From contig NZ_CP108101.1 of NCBI RefSeq assembly GCF_036195325.1, positions 7,316,001 to 7,380,000 of the forward strand: a DNA stretch of 64,000 nucleotides, read 5' to 3'. The translations under genes were made by a program, and so were the position numbers. This stretch comes from Streptomyces sp. NBC_00234. GTDB lineage: Bacteria; Actinomycetota; Actinomycetes; Streptomycetales; Streptomycetaceae. The number at the start of each line of letters is the position of its first letter. The first letter of the stretch is position 1. Positions 53,390-61,900 of this stretch are shown here, piece by piece. A model generated the notes under the pieces. That model was not told the DNA's origin, searched no databases, and saw only the letters and a program-made list of their open reading frames with translations.

Positions 53390-55904
53390 CGGGGGACGGA
53401 GCGCCGAGCCCCATCGCCCGGGCCAGATACGGCGCCGTACGGCTCCCCGCCGCCTCCGCCACCTCCGCAGGGGTGCCCTCGGCGACGATCCGGCCGCCCT
53501 GGTCGCCTCCGCCGGGCCCCAGGTCGATCACCCAGTCGGCGCCCGCCACCACGGCCATGTCGTGCTCGACGACCACGACCGTGTTCCGGGCGTCGACCAG
53601 GCCGTGCAACTGCCGCATCAGCACCTCGACATCGGCGGGATGCAGTCCCGTCGTCGGCTCGTCAAGCAGATACAGCGTGTGGCCGCGACGGGTGCGCTGG
53701 AGCTCGGTGGCGAGCTTGATCCGCTGGGCTTCGCCCCCGGACAGTTCCGTCGCCGGCTGGCCGAGCCGCAGATAGCCGAGACCCACGTCGAGCAGCGTGC
53801 GCAGGCTGCGCTCGGCTGCGGGAGTCCCGGCGAAGAACGAGGCCGCCGACTCGACGGTGAGGTCCAGCACCTGCGCGATCGTGAGCCCGCTGAGGGTGAC
53901 CTCCAGCGTCTGTGGGTTGTAGCGCGCGCCGTGGCAGTCCGGACACGGTGCGTAGGTGCTGGGCAGGAAGAGGAGTTCCACCGAGACGAAGCCCTCGCCC
54001 TGACAGGTCTCGCACCGTCCGCCCGTCACGTTGAACGAGAACCGGCCCGCCTTGTAGCCCCTCTCCCGCGCCGTCTCCGTCTCGGCGAACAGCTTGCGTA
54101 CGACGTCGAAGAGCCCGGTGTACGTGGCCAGATTGGAGCGCGGCGTTCGCCCGATCGGCTTCTGGTCGACCTGGACCAGACGGTCCACCGCCTCCAGCCC
54201 CTCCGCCGACGCGCAGCCCTCCGTCTCCGGTACGCGGGGGAGGTCCGCGGTGGCCGACGCCTGCCGGTCGGCGAGCACCCCGGCCAGGACCTGGCCGACC
54301 AGCGTGGACTTGCCCGATCCCGAGACTCCGGTGACCGCCGTGAACACCCCGAGCGGGAAGGCGGCGTCGGCGCCGCGCACGTTGTGCCGGTCGACCCCGT
54401 TCAGCTTCAGCCACCCGGAGGGCGTACGGGGCTCCCGGGCCGGAGCAGGGTCCTCGTCGAAGAGGAACCGGCGCGTCGCGGACTCCGCCACGTCCGCCAG
54501 CCCCGCCGGGGGACCGCTGTGCAGCACCCGGCCGCCGTGCTCACCGGCCAGCGGCCCCACATCGACCAGCCAGTCCGCCTGCCGCACCACATCGAGCTGG
54601 TGCTCCACGACGAACACCGTGTTGCCGGACTCCTTCAGCCGTCCGAGAACCGTGAGCAGGGACTCGGTGTCCGCCGGATGCAGCCCGGCCGACGGCTCGT
54701 CCAGCACGTAGACGACTCCGAAGAGCCCGGAGCGCAACTGCGTGGCGAGCCGCAGGCGCTGCAGCTCGCCGGAGGACAGCGTCGGGGCCGTACGGTCGAG
54801 ACTGAGGTAGCCGAGACCCAGCTCCGTGACGGTCCCGATCCGCGCCAGGAGATCGGCGGTCAGCACATGCGCCGTCTCGCCCCCGGCCGCCCGGTGGAGC
54901 ACCGTGGCGAGCGCGGCGAGGGGCAGTGCGGCCAGTTCGGCGATCGTCCGTCCGGCGAAGGTGACGGCCATCGCCTCCGGCCGCAGCCGGCTGCCCCCGC
55001 AGACCGGGCAGGGCGCACTGGTCAGGAACCGTTCGGCCTTCGCGCGCAGCGTCCGGCTCCGGGAGTCGGCGAAGGTGTGCATCACATAGCGCCGCGCGCT
55101 CATGTACGTGCCCTGGTAGGGCCGTTGGATGCGATGGGCGTCCCGTACCGGATGGACCGTCACCACCGGCTGTTCGTCGGTGAAGAGGATCCACTCCCGG
55201 TCCTTCGGGTCCAGCTCCCGCCACGGCCGGTCCACGTCGTACCCCAGGGCGTCCAGCACATCGCGCAGGTTCTTGCCCTGCCAGGCACCCGGCCAGGCGG
55301 CGATGGCACCGTCCCGGATCGACAGGGAGGCGTCCGGGACGAGGAGTTCCTCGGTGGTCCGGTGGATCCTGCCCAGGCCGTGGCATTCGGGGCAGGCCCC
55401 TGCGGCCGTGTTCGGCGAGAACGCGTCCGAATCGAGCCGTTCCGCGCCCGGCGGATAGTCACCGGCACGGGAGTACAGCATGCGCAGCGAGTTCGACAGG
55501 GTGGTGACCGTGCCGACCGACGAACGGGACCCCGGCGCGGAGCGCCGCTGCTCCAGCGAGACGGCTGGCGGCAGCCCGGTGATCTCACCCACGTCGGGAG
55601 CGCCGATCTGGTGGATCAGCCGGCGGGCGTACGGAGCGACGGACTCGAAGTAGCGGCGCTGGGCCTCCGCGTAGATCGTCCCGAAGGCGAGCGAGGACTT
55701 GCCGGAACCCGAGACGCCGGTGAACACGGTGAGGGTGTCGCGGGGGATGTCGACATGAACGTCCTGAAGGTTGTGCTCACGGGCGCCGCGCACGCGGACG
55801 TACGGATCGTGGGGGGTGTGCATGGGTGCGGCTCCGAACCGATCGGCAGACGGGATGGGCGGGATTCCAGGTGGGGCGGGAGGCCCGGGGGTCCGTGGAC
55901 TCAT
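53376..55904 (-). CDS. UvrA-like ABC protein (UvrA paralogue)
   Basis: An 842-residue protein with two ABC ATPase halves: Walker A GVSGSGKSSLAFG and GVSGSGKSTLVGQ, signatures LSSGELQRLRLAT and LSGGEAQRIKLATEL, and CxxC zinc sites (CPECHGLG, CPVCGGS, CETCQGEG, CPDCHGA). It is about 100-130 residues shorter than housekeeping UvrA, as in the UvrA2/drug-resistance paralogues that lack the full UvrB-binding part. ATG 55904 overlaps the stop of the upstream flavin enzyme (ATGA), which supports that start over ATG 55823. Probably protects DNA from, or removes, a DNA-binding drug. Confidence 0.9.
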   Translation of the reverse strand: MSPRTPGPPAPPGIPPIPSADRFGAAPMHTPHDPYVRVRGAREHNLQDVHVDIPRDTLTVFTGVSGSGKSSLAFGTIYAEAQRRYFESVAPYARRLIHQIGAPDVGEITGLPPAVSLEQRRSAPGSRSSVGTVTTLSNSLRMLYSRAGDYPPGAERLDSDAFSPNTAAGACPECHGLGRIHRTTEELLVPDASLSIRDGAIAAWPGAWQGKNLRDVLDALGYDVDRPWRELDPKDREWILFTDEQPVVTVHPVRDAHRIQRPYQGTYMSARRYVMHTFADSRSRTLRAKAERFLTSAPCPVCGGSRLRPEAMAVTFAGRTIAELAALPLAALATVLHRAAGGETAHVLTADLLARIGTVTELGLGYLSLDRTAPTLSSGELQRLRLATQLRSGLFGVVYVLDEPSAGLHPADTESLLTVLGRLKESGNTVFVVEHQLDVVRQADWLVDVGPLAGEHGGRVLHSGPPAGLADVAESATRRFLFDEDPAPAREPRTPSGWLKLNGVDRHNVRGADAAFPLGVFTAVTGVSGSGKSTLVGQVLAGVLADRQASATADLPRVPETEGCASAEGLEAVDRLVQVDQKPIGRTPRSNLATYTGLFDVVRKLFAETETARERGYKAGRFSFNVTGGRCETCQGEGFVSVELLFLPSTYAPCPDCHGARYNPQTLEVTLSGLTIAQVLDLTVESAASFFAGTPAAERSLRTLLDVGLGYLRLGQPATELSGGEAQRIKLATELQRTRRGHTLYLLDEPTTGLHPADVEVLMRQLHGLVDARNTVVVVEHDMAVVAGADWVIDLGPGGGDQGGRIVAEGTPAEVAEAAGSRTAPYLARAMGLGAPSPASPA

Positions 55905-56914
55905 GGGCCGGCCAGTCCCGCGATCCCGGCCAGGCGGCTCAGTGAGTCCACCAGACCCTCGCGGTCGTACGAGCTGGTGGTGACCAGCACTTCGTCCGCC
56001 CCGGTCTCCTTGATGACCAGGTCGAGCTCCGCGGCGACCTGTTCCTCCGTGCCCGCCACGTGCCCCCGCAGCCCGCTCTCGTAGAACTCCCGCTCCTTCG
56101 CGGTCATCGTCAGCGCCTCGATCCGCTCGGCGGGGCCGAGCGGCGGGAAGGAGCCGTGCGTGCGCGAGTAGGCCATGGCCCAGGACTCGGGGACGAGCAG
56201 CCGCCGGGCCTCCTCCGCGGTCCCGGCGACGGCGACCGTGCCCGCCACGACGACATAGGGGTCCTTGGACCAGGAGGACGGGCGGAAGTCCCTGCGGTAC
56301 CCCTCGACGGCGCGCACGAGCTTCTCACGGCCGCGCAGGTCGCCGACGACCAGCGGGAGACCGGTCGCGGCGGCGATGGCGGCCCCCTCGCCCGTCGCCA
56401 GGACGTACGGCGGTATGCGCAGGCCCTCGGCGGGGTGGGCGTGCACCTGCGGGTGGGTCCGCTGGGTGCCGTCCAGCCAGCCGAGCAGCTCCCGGAGCTG
56501 CGCGGCGAAGCCCTCGGCGTCCTCCTTGTCGCGGCCCAGGGCCCTGCGGATGCCGTCCGTGAAGCCCACCGACCGGCCCAGCCCCATGTCGATCCGCCCG
56601 GGAAAGAGGGAGGCGAGCACCCCGAACTGCTCCGCGACGACGAGCGGCTGGTGATTGGGCAGCATCACTCCACCGGTGCCCACCCGGATGGTGGACGTGG
56701 CGGCGGCGACGGCCGCCGCGAGCACGGTCGGCGCGGAGCCCGCGACGCCGGGCACGCTGTGGTGCTCGGAGACCCAGAAGCGGTGGTACCCGAGGGCCTC
56801 GGCCGTCCCGGCCAGCCGCACGGTGTCCCGCAGCGCCTGGGCGCCGTCGTACCCCTCCCGCGTACGGGAGCGGTCCAGGACGGAGAAACGGGTCCTTGCG
56901 ATCACAGAGCTCAC
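55901..56914 (-). CDS. LLM-class flavin-dependent oxidoreductase
   Basis: A 337-residue luciferase-like monooxygenase. Seen: FSVLDRSRTREG at the start, YHRFWVSEHHSVPGVAGSAP, RVGTGGVMLPNHQPLVVAEQFGVLA (given in part) and GRIDMGLGRS. It uses reduced flavin and oxygen on an unknown substrate. GTG 56914. It is coupled by a 4-base overlap with the UvrA-like gene, so a joint role, for example dealing with one toxic compound, is possible but unproven. Confidence 0.9.
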   Translation of the reverse strand: MSSVIARTRFSVLDRSRTREGYDGAQALRDTVRLAGTAEALGYHRFWVSEHHSVPGVAGSAPTVLAAAVAAATSTIRVGTGGVMLPNHQPLVVAEQFGVLASLFPGRIDMGLGRSVGFTDGIRRALGRDKEDAEGFAAQLRELLGWLDGTQRTHPQVHAHPAEGLRIPPYVLATGEGAAIAAATGLPLVVGDLRGREKLVRAVEGYRRDFRPSSWSKDPYVVVAGTVAVAGTAEEARRLLVPESWAMAYSRTHGSFPPLGPAERIEALTMTAKEREFYESGLRGHVAGTEEQVAAELDLVIKETGADEVLVTTSSYDREGLVDSLSRLAGIAGLAGP

Positions 56915-56983
56915 GCACCCTTCAACGTGTGCGCTCCGTCAGGATTCCCCGGCCTCGCGACGAAAGATCCTAGGCTGGGCGGC

Positions 56984-57472
56984 GTGAGAGACGACGTTCG
57001 GCCGCTGGCCGTATTCGACCTGGACGGCACGCTCGCCGACACCGCCCACCGGCAGCACTTCCTGGAGGGCTCCCGGCGCGACTGGCAGGGATTCTTCTCC
57101 GCCGCCGTCGACGATCCGCCGTTGGAGGAGGGCGTCCGGCTGGCACTGGCCAGTGCGCGGGACTGCGAGGTCGTGTATCTGACCGGCCGCCCGGAGCGGT
57201 GCCGGCGCGACACGCTGGCCTGGCTGGCCCGGCAGGGGCTGCCGGAGGGGCGTGTGCACATGAGGCGCAACGGCGACCGGCGACCGGCCCGCCGCACCAA
57301 GCTGGAGATCCTGGAGCGGCTGGGCCGGGAGCGTGACGTCCGGGTCCTCGTCGACGACGACGAACTGGTCTGCGACGCGGCCGAGACGGCCGGATTCACG
57401 GTGGTACGAGCCCGCTGGGCGCTGCCGTCGGCGGCGCTGGAGGACGCGCAGGAACGCGAGGGGCGTACCTGA
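56984..57472 (+). CDS. HAD-family phosphatase
   Basis: A 162-residue HAD hydrolase. Seen: motif I VFDLDGTLADT (Asp nucleophile), motif II VVYLTGRPE, lysine in RRTKLEILERL, and motif IV LVDDDELVCD. The layout resembles the phosphatase half of bacterial polynucleotide kinase-phosphatase and small nucleotidases. GTG 56984 is right after TAGGCTGGGCG, a probable leaderless start. Substrate unknown. Ends 1 base before the stop of the convergent dodecin gene. Confidence 0.88.
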   Translation: MRDDVRPLAVFDLDGTLADTAHRQHFLEGSRRDWQGFFSAAVDDPPLEEGVRLALASARDCEVVYLTGRPERCRRDTLAWLARQGLPEGRVHMRRNGDRRPARRTKLEILERLGRERDVRVLVDDDELVCDAAETAGFTVVRARWALPSAALEDAQEREGRT

Positions 57473-57688
57473 TCAGGTGCCTTCGTCGAGCCGGAAGCCC
57501 ACCTTGAGGCCCACCTGGTAGTGCGCGATCCGGCCGTCCTCGATATGGCCGCGCACCTGCGTCATCTCGAACCAGTCGAGATTGTGCAACGTTTCCGAAG
57601 CCCTGGCGATGCCGTTGCGGATGGCGGCATCGATGCCTTCCTCGGATGTTCCTACGATTTCGGTGACCCGATACGTGTGATTGGACAT
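57473..57688 (-). CDS. dodecin family protein
   Basis: A 71-residue flavin- or CoA-binding storage protein that forms a hollow dodecamer. Seen: TYRVTEIVGTSEEGIDAAI, RASETLHNLDWFEMTQVRG with the tryptophan that stacks on flavin, and IAHYQVGLKVGF. ATG 57688 follows GAGGAGAC. It stands alone, next to a HAD phosphatase; a link through flavin metabolism is possible, including with the flavin enzyme upstream. Confidence 0.92.
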   Translation of the reverse strand: MSNHTYRVTEIVGTSEEGIDAAIRNGIARASETLHNLDWFEMTQVRGHIEDGRIAHYQVGLKVGFRLDEGT

Positions 57689-57775
57689 CTTATGTCTCCT
57701 CTCGTGCTTCCACGTTGCCTCACCTGAGAGCGTCGCGCGAGGGAACGGATCCCGCGATTCGTCATTGACCGGGCC

Positions 57776-57801
57776 TTGACCTACCCATTGGTCCATACCA
57801 A
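57776..57801 (+). promoter_or_regulatory. promoter with a DasR-like operator
   Basis: A -35-like TTGACC (57776-57781) is followed by TGGTCCATACCA (57789-57800), which matches 10 of 12 bases of the DasR consensus core TGGTCTAGACCA and nearly all of the chitinase promoter element TGGTCCAGACC. It lies 90 bases ahead of the binding-lipoprotein gene. Confidence 0.6.
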
Positions 57802-57889
57802 AATCCAGCCACACGCCCGTGCGAGCGCCGCCCGCAGTCCCCCACACCGGGTCTCTGTTTCGTTGTGCCGTTTCGCAGAAGGTGACCTA

Positions 57890-59143
57890 GTGAAGAACCG
57901 CATGCTGGCCGGAGCCGTCGCGCTCGTTTCCTCCGTCGTACTGAGTGGCTGCGGCTTTCTCCCAGGTGCGGGCGGCGGCGATGTCACGGTGACGGTGTGG
58001 CTGATGAAGGACAGCGTCTCCCAGGAATTCCTCGACCGCTTCACGGAGTCCTACGAGAGCGAGAACCCCTCCGTCCAACTGGAGTTCAAGATCCAGGAGT
58101 GGAGCGGCATCGGACCCAAGGTGATCGAGGCTCTCGGCAGCGACGACGCACCGGACGTCATCGAGGTCGGAAACACCCAGGTCGCCCAGTACGCGGAGAG
58201 CGGAGGGCTGCGCGACCTCACCCTCGAGTCGATGCGCGACCTCGGCAGCGAGGACTGGCTGCCCGGTCTCGCCGAGCCGGGCAGCATCAACGGCATGCAG
58301 TACGGAATTCCCTGGTACGCGGCCAACCGCGTGGTGATCTACAACAAGGAACTCTTCGCCCAGGCGGGTATCGATTCGCCGCCCACGACCCGCCGCCAAT
58401 GGATCAAGGACACCCAGGAGCTCAACAGTTACGGCAACCAGGGCATGTACCTCGCGGGCCAGAACTGGTACGTGCTCGCCGGCTTCATCTGGGACGAGGG
58501 CGGTGAACTCGCCGACGAGAACGGCGGCGACTGGAAGGGCGCACTCGACTCACCCGCCGCGCTCAAGGGCATGAATTTCTACAAGGAACTCCAGTCCCTC
58601 GGCAACGGTCCCAAGGACGCCGACGAGGAGAAGCCCCCGCAGACCGACGTGTTCGCCAAGGGCGACGTCGCCCAGATCATCTCGACGCCGGGCAGTGCCG
58701 CCCTGATCGAGCAGAAGAACCCCGAACTCAAGGGAAAGCTCGGCTATTTCCCCATTCCCGGCAAGACCGCGAAGGCTCCGGGTTCCGTCTTCACCGGCGG
58801 TTCCGATCTGATCGTGCCCGACAAGGCGGATCACCGCAGCGCGGGCATCGACGTCATCAAGGCGCTGGCGGGCGAGAAGTGGCAGACCGAGCTGGCCCGG
58901 GCCATGAGCTACGTGCCGAACAAGCCCGCCCTCGCCCATGTCATCGAAGGACAGGAAGGCACCGCCGCGATGGCCGAGGGTGCCACCCGGGGCCGCGCCA
59001 CCCCCAACTCGGCCCAGTGGGCCAACGTCGAGGCCGAGAACCCGATCAAGCCGTACATGACCGCCGTCCTCGAAGGCGGCGACCCGGTCGGGGAAGCCAC
59101 CGCGGCATCGGAGCGCATCACGGCGATCCTCGCGCGCAGCTGA
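57890..59143 (+). CDS. sugar-binding lipoprotein, possibly amino-sugar type
   Basis: A 417-residue extracellular solute-binding protein of the MalE/CUT1 type, lipid-anchored (VVLSGC, cysteine near residue 20). Seen: DVTVTVWLMKDSVSQEF, DAPDVIEVGNTQVAQY and INGMQYGIPWYAANRVVIYN. GTG 57890. There are no permease genes next to it; it must use permeases and the MsiK ATPase encoded elsewhere. The DasR-like site upstream suggests it binds N-acetylglucosamine, chitobiose or related sugars. Ends at a strong hairpin. Confidence 0.88.
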   Translation: MKNRMLAGAVALVSSVVLSGCGFLPGAGGGDVTVTVWLMKDSVSQEFLDRFTESYESENPSVQLEFKIQEWSGIGPKVIEALGSDDAPDVIEVGNTQVAQYAESGGLRDLTLESMRDLGSEDWLPGLAEPGSINGMQYGIPWYAANRVVIYNKELFAQAGIDSPPTTRRQWIKDTQELNSYGNQGMYLAGQNWYVLAGFIWDEGGELADENGGDWKGALDSPAALKGMNFYKELQSLGNGPKDADEEKPPQTDVFAKGDVAQIISTPGSAALIEQKNPELKGKLGYFPIPGKTAKAPGSVFTGGSDLIVPDKADHRSAGIDVIKALAGEKWQTELARAMSYVPNKPALAHVIEGQEGTAAMAEGATRGRATPNSAQWANVEAENPIKPYMTAVLEGGDPVGEATAASERITAILARS

Positions 59144-59230
59144 CCCGCCACCCCGGGATTCAGCCGTCGCACATCCCCGCTCTCCGCTGCGGTCACGTCG
59201 ATTCCAGCCGGTCACGGAAGAAGTAAGGGG

Positions 59231-59260
59231 CCGGGCCGTCGCGTCACCGCGACGGCCCGG
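59231..59260 (+). terminator. hairpin terminator after the binding-lipoprotein gene
   Basis: CCGGGCCGTCGCG (59231-59243) pairs perfectly with CGCGACGGCCCGG (59248-59260), loop TCAC. It lies 36 bases before the olsB start, so it may also act in the olsB leader. Confidence 0.75.
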
Positions 59261-59295
59261 CAGCCGCCCTCGCTGATCCGTCCCCGGAGACTGCC

Positions 59296-60105
59296 ATGAC
59301 CGCGCTGCCCCTGACCTCCTTCGCCCCCGCCCCGGACACCGCACACATCCCGGACACGGCCCCCGCGCCCGCCCCGGCCTACCGGGTCTCCCTCGCCACC
59401 GGCCCGGACGACGTACGCGCCGCCCAGCGCCTGCGTCACCAGGTGTTCGCCGGAGAGCTCGGCGCCCTGCTCGACAGCCCCGAACCCGGCCTCGACATCG
59501 ACGCGTTCGACGCCTATTGCGACCACCTCCTGGTACGGGAGACGTCGACCGGCGACGTCGTCGCCACCTACCGGCTGCTGCCCCCCGAACGGGCTCGCGC
59601 GGCCGGACGCCTCTACGCGGAGAGCGAGTTCGACCTCACCAGGCTCGCACCCATACGCGACGACCTGGTCGAGGTCGGCCGGTCCTGTGTCCACCCCGCC
59701 CACCGGGACGGCGCCGTCATCGCCCTCATCTGGGCCGGACTCGCCCGCTACATGGAACGCAGCGGCCACAGCTGGCTGGCCGGCTGCTGCTCCATACCCC
59801 TCGCCGACGGTGGCGCCCTGGCCGCGTCGAGCTGGGACACCGTACGGACCAAGCACCTCGCGCCCGAGGAGTACTGGGTCACTCCGCACCGCCTCTGGAG
59901 CGCCACCGGTCCCGCCGGGGCACCCGCCGCGCGCGCCGCCCTGCCGCCACTGCTCCGCGGCTACCTGCGCCTGGGAGCCTGGGTCTGCGGAGCGCCCGCG
60001 TACGACCCCGACTTCGACGTCGCCGACCTGTACGTCCTGCTGTCGCTGCGCCGCACGGACCCGCGCTACCTGCGCCACTTCCTCTCCCTCGCCCCGCTGC
60101 GATGA
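59296..60105 (+). CDS. olsB: OlsB-type ornithine N-acyltransferase
   Basis: A 269-residue GNAT-fold enzyme that adds a 3-hydroxy fatty acid from acyl carrier protein to ornithine, the first step of ornithine lipid synthesis. Seen: AAQRLRHQVFAGELGA, IDAFDAYCDHLLVRE, VVATYRLLPPE and LVEVGRSCVHPAHRDGAVI, the OlsB signature. The first 25 residues are disordered. The stop overlaps the start of plsC (ATGA), which encodes the second acyltransferase. Ornithine lipids replace phospholipids under phosphate starvation. Confidence 0.9.
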   Translation: MTALPLTSFAPAPDTAHIPDTAPAPAPAYRVSLATGPDDVRAAQRLRHQVFAGELGALLDSPEPGLDIDAFDAYCDHLLVRETSTGDVVATYRLLPPERARAAGRLYAESEFDLTRLAPIRDDLVEVGRSCVHPAHRDGAVIALIWAGLARYMERSGHSWLAGCCSIPLADGGALAASSWDTVRTKHLAPEEYWVTPHRLWSATGPAGAPAARAALPPLLRGYLRLGAWVCGAPAYDPDFDVADLYVLLSLRRTDPRYLRHFLSLAPLR

Positions 60106-60995
60106 GCGGCTGGCTGCCCGTCGCCCCCTGCACGCCGCGCGACTGCGCCGGTCACCGGGGCGCCCGGCGGGGGCCGTTGCCCGCGGCCGTCCTGCTCGTC
60201 GCGGGAAGTGCCCTCACCCTCCTCGGAGTGCTGTGCGTCCCCGCCGTACAGCTCCTCGGTGCGGCCCACCGCGACCGGCTGATCCGCCGGTGGGCGTACA
60301 CGGTGGTACGCGCCTTCGGGGTGCGGGTGCTGGTCACCGGAGAGCGGGCGGAGCACTCGGCGGGCGAACTGGTGGTCGCCAACCACATCTCCTGGCTGGA
60401 CATCCCGCTCGTGGCGGCCGTGCTTCCGGGCCGGATGCTCGGCAAGCGGGAGATCCGCGGCTGGCCGGTGCTCGGCCCGCTCGCCTCGCTCGGCGGCACC
60501 CTCTTCATCGAGCGGGAGCGCCTGCGGGCGCTGCCGGATGCCGTGCACGCCGTGGCGCAGGCGCTGCGGTCCGGGTCCCGGGTGGTGGTCTTCCCGGAGG
60601 GCACGACCCGGTGCGGACGGGGGCCCGGCGGCCGGTTCGGGCCCGCCGTCTTCCAGGCGGCGATCGACGCGGGCGCCACCGTCCGGCCGGTACGCGTCAG
60701 CTACCGATCCACGCGAAGGGGCCCCGTCGGTGTCGACGGGGCCCCGACCGGACCCTGCGGGGGCCCGTCAGCTGACCACTCGGGTCATACCGGCGCGGTC
60801 GCCTTCGTCGGCGACGACCCGCTGGCTGCGTCACTCTGGCGCGTGGTGACGGCGGCCGGGCTCACCGCGGAGATCCGGCTGCTCCCACTCATCCCCGCGG
60901 ACCGCGAACCCGGCAGACGCGCCCTCGCCCGTGCCGCTCAGAACGCCGTCGCCAGCGACAGCGCGAAACGCCCCGCCGTATCCGTCCACCAGTGA
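60102..60995 (+). CDS. PlsC/OlsA-type acyltransferase with an extra 28-residue loop
   Basis: A 297-residue membrane-associated 1-acyl-glycerol-phosphate-type acyltransferase; after OlsB it most likely adds the second fatty acid (OlsA role). Seen: an N-terminal helix (about 27-52), motif ANHISWLD (NHx4D) near residue 90 and FPEGTTR near residue 165. Around residues 205-233 a Gly/Pro-rich loop interrupts the domain between VRPVRVSYRS and AVAFVGDD; its DNA holds a perfect hairpin. The last 58 bases overlap the convergent egtD. Confidence 0.88.
   Translation: MSGWLPVAPCTPRDCAGHRGARRGPLPAAVLLVAGSALTLLGVLCVPAVQLLGAAHRDRLIRRWAYTVVRAFGVRVLVTGERAEHSAGELVVANHISWLDIPLVAAVLPGRMLGKREIRGWPVLGPLASLGGTLFIERERLRALPDAVHAVAQALRSGSRVVVFPEGTTRCGRGPGGRFGPAVFQAAIDAGATVRPVRVSYRSTRRGPVGVDGAPTGPCGGPSADHSGHTGAVAFVGDDPLAASLWRVVTAAGLTAEIRLLPLIPADREPGRRALARAAQNAVASDSAKRPAVSVHQ
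60718..60745 (+). terminator. perfect hairpin inside the plsC coding region
   Basis: GGGGCCCCGTCG (60718-60729) and CGACGGGGCCCC (60734-60745) form a 12-bp stem with loop GTGT. It is terminator-like but lies within the frame, in the extra loop of the protein. Confidence 0.6.
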
Positions 60996-61900
60996 TCCAG
61001 CCGCAGCCCGGCGTCGGCCAGCTCGCCCCGCACGCCCTCCTCGCGGAACTTCGCCGACACCTCCGTACGCATCTCCTCCCCGGCGTCGAACGTCACCACC
61101 AGGTCCACCTCCGGGATCTTCACGGTGAGCGCCCGGCGGGCACGCAGCCGCATCTCGATCCACTCCCTGCGCGGGTCCCACGCCGCGACGTGGTCGAAGT
61201 CGGCGAGAGGGAAGTCGGCCCCGAGCTCACGGTTCACGACGGACAGGACGTTCTTGTTGAACGCCGCCGTCACACCGGCCGCGTCGTCGTACGCCGCGAC
61301 GAGCGTCGCCTCGTCCTTCACCAGATCCGTGCCCAGCAGCAGACTGTCACCGGGGGAGAGCAACTCCCTTACGGAATGCAGGAACTGCTCCCTCTCCTTC
61401 GGCAGCAGATTCCCGATCGTCCCGCCCAGGAAGGCGACCAGCCGCGGCCCCGGGGTGTCGGGCAGCCGCAGGACGTGGGTGAAGTCCGCGATGAGCGCGT
61501 GCACCGAGAGGCCGGGCCGCTCGGCGAGCAGGACGTCGGCCGCGCCCTTCAGCGCGCTCTCGCTGACATCGACGGGTACGTAGGTGTGGAGCCCGGGCAG
61601 GGCGTCCAGCAGATGCCGGGTCTTGTCCGAGGAACCCGAGCCGAGTTCGATCAGGGTCCTGGCTCCCGACGCCTCCGCGATCTGCGGGGCGCGGGCCACG
61701 AGGATCTCGCGCTCGGCGCGCGTCGGGTAGTACTCGGGGAGCCGGGTGATCTCCTCGAACAGCTCGCTGCCGTGCGCGTCGTAGAACCACTTGGGCGGCA
61801 GCGTCTTCGGCTGCCGGTTCAGGCCGCTGAGCACGTCGGCGCGCAGCGCCGCGTCCGTCGCGTCCACCGGCAGGGTGCGGGTCAGTTGAAAGGGACTCAC
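60938..61900 (-). CDS. egtD: L-histidine N-alpha-methyltransferase (ergothioneine)
   Basis: A 320-residue SAM-dependent methyltransferase that trimethylates histidine to hercynine, the first committed step of ergothioneine synthesis. Seen: PKTLPPKWFYDAHGSELFE at the start, LIELGSGSSDKTRHLL (SAM loop), VAFLGGTIGNLLPKER and LLLGTDLVKDEATL. GTG 61900 overlaps the egtC stop (GTGA). Its last 58 bases overlap plsC on the other strand. An egtE (C-S lyase) gene does not follow. Confidence 0.94.
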   Translation of the reverse strand: MSPFQLTRTLPVDATDAALRADVLSGLNRQPKTLPPKWFYDAHGSELFEEITRLPEYYPTRAEREILVARAPQIAEASGARTLIELGSGSSDKTRHLLDALPGLHTYVPVDVSESALKGAADVLLAERPGLSVHALIADFTHVLRLPDTPGPRLVAFLGGTIGNLLPKEREQFLHSVRELLSPGDSLLLGTDLVKDEATLVAAYDDAAGVTAAFNKNVLSVVNRELGADFPLADFDHVAAWDPRREWIEMRLRARRALTVKIPEVDLVVTFDAGEEMRTEVSAKFREEGVRGELADAGLRLDHWWTDTAGRFALSLATAF

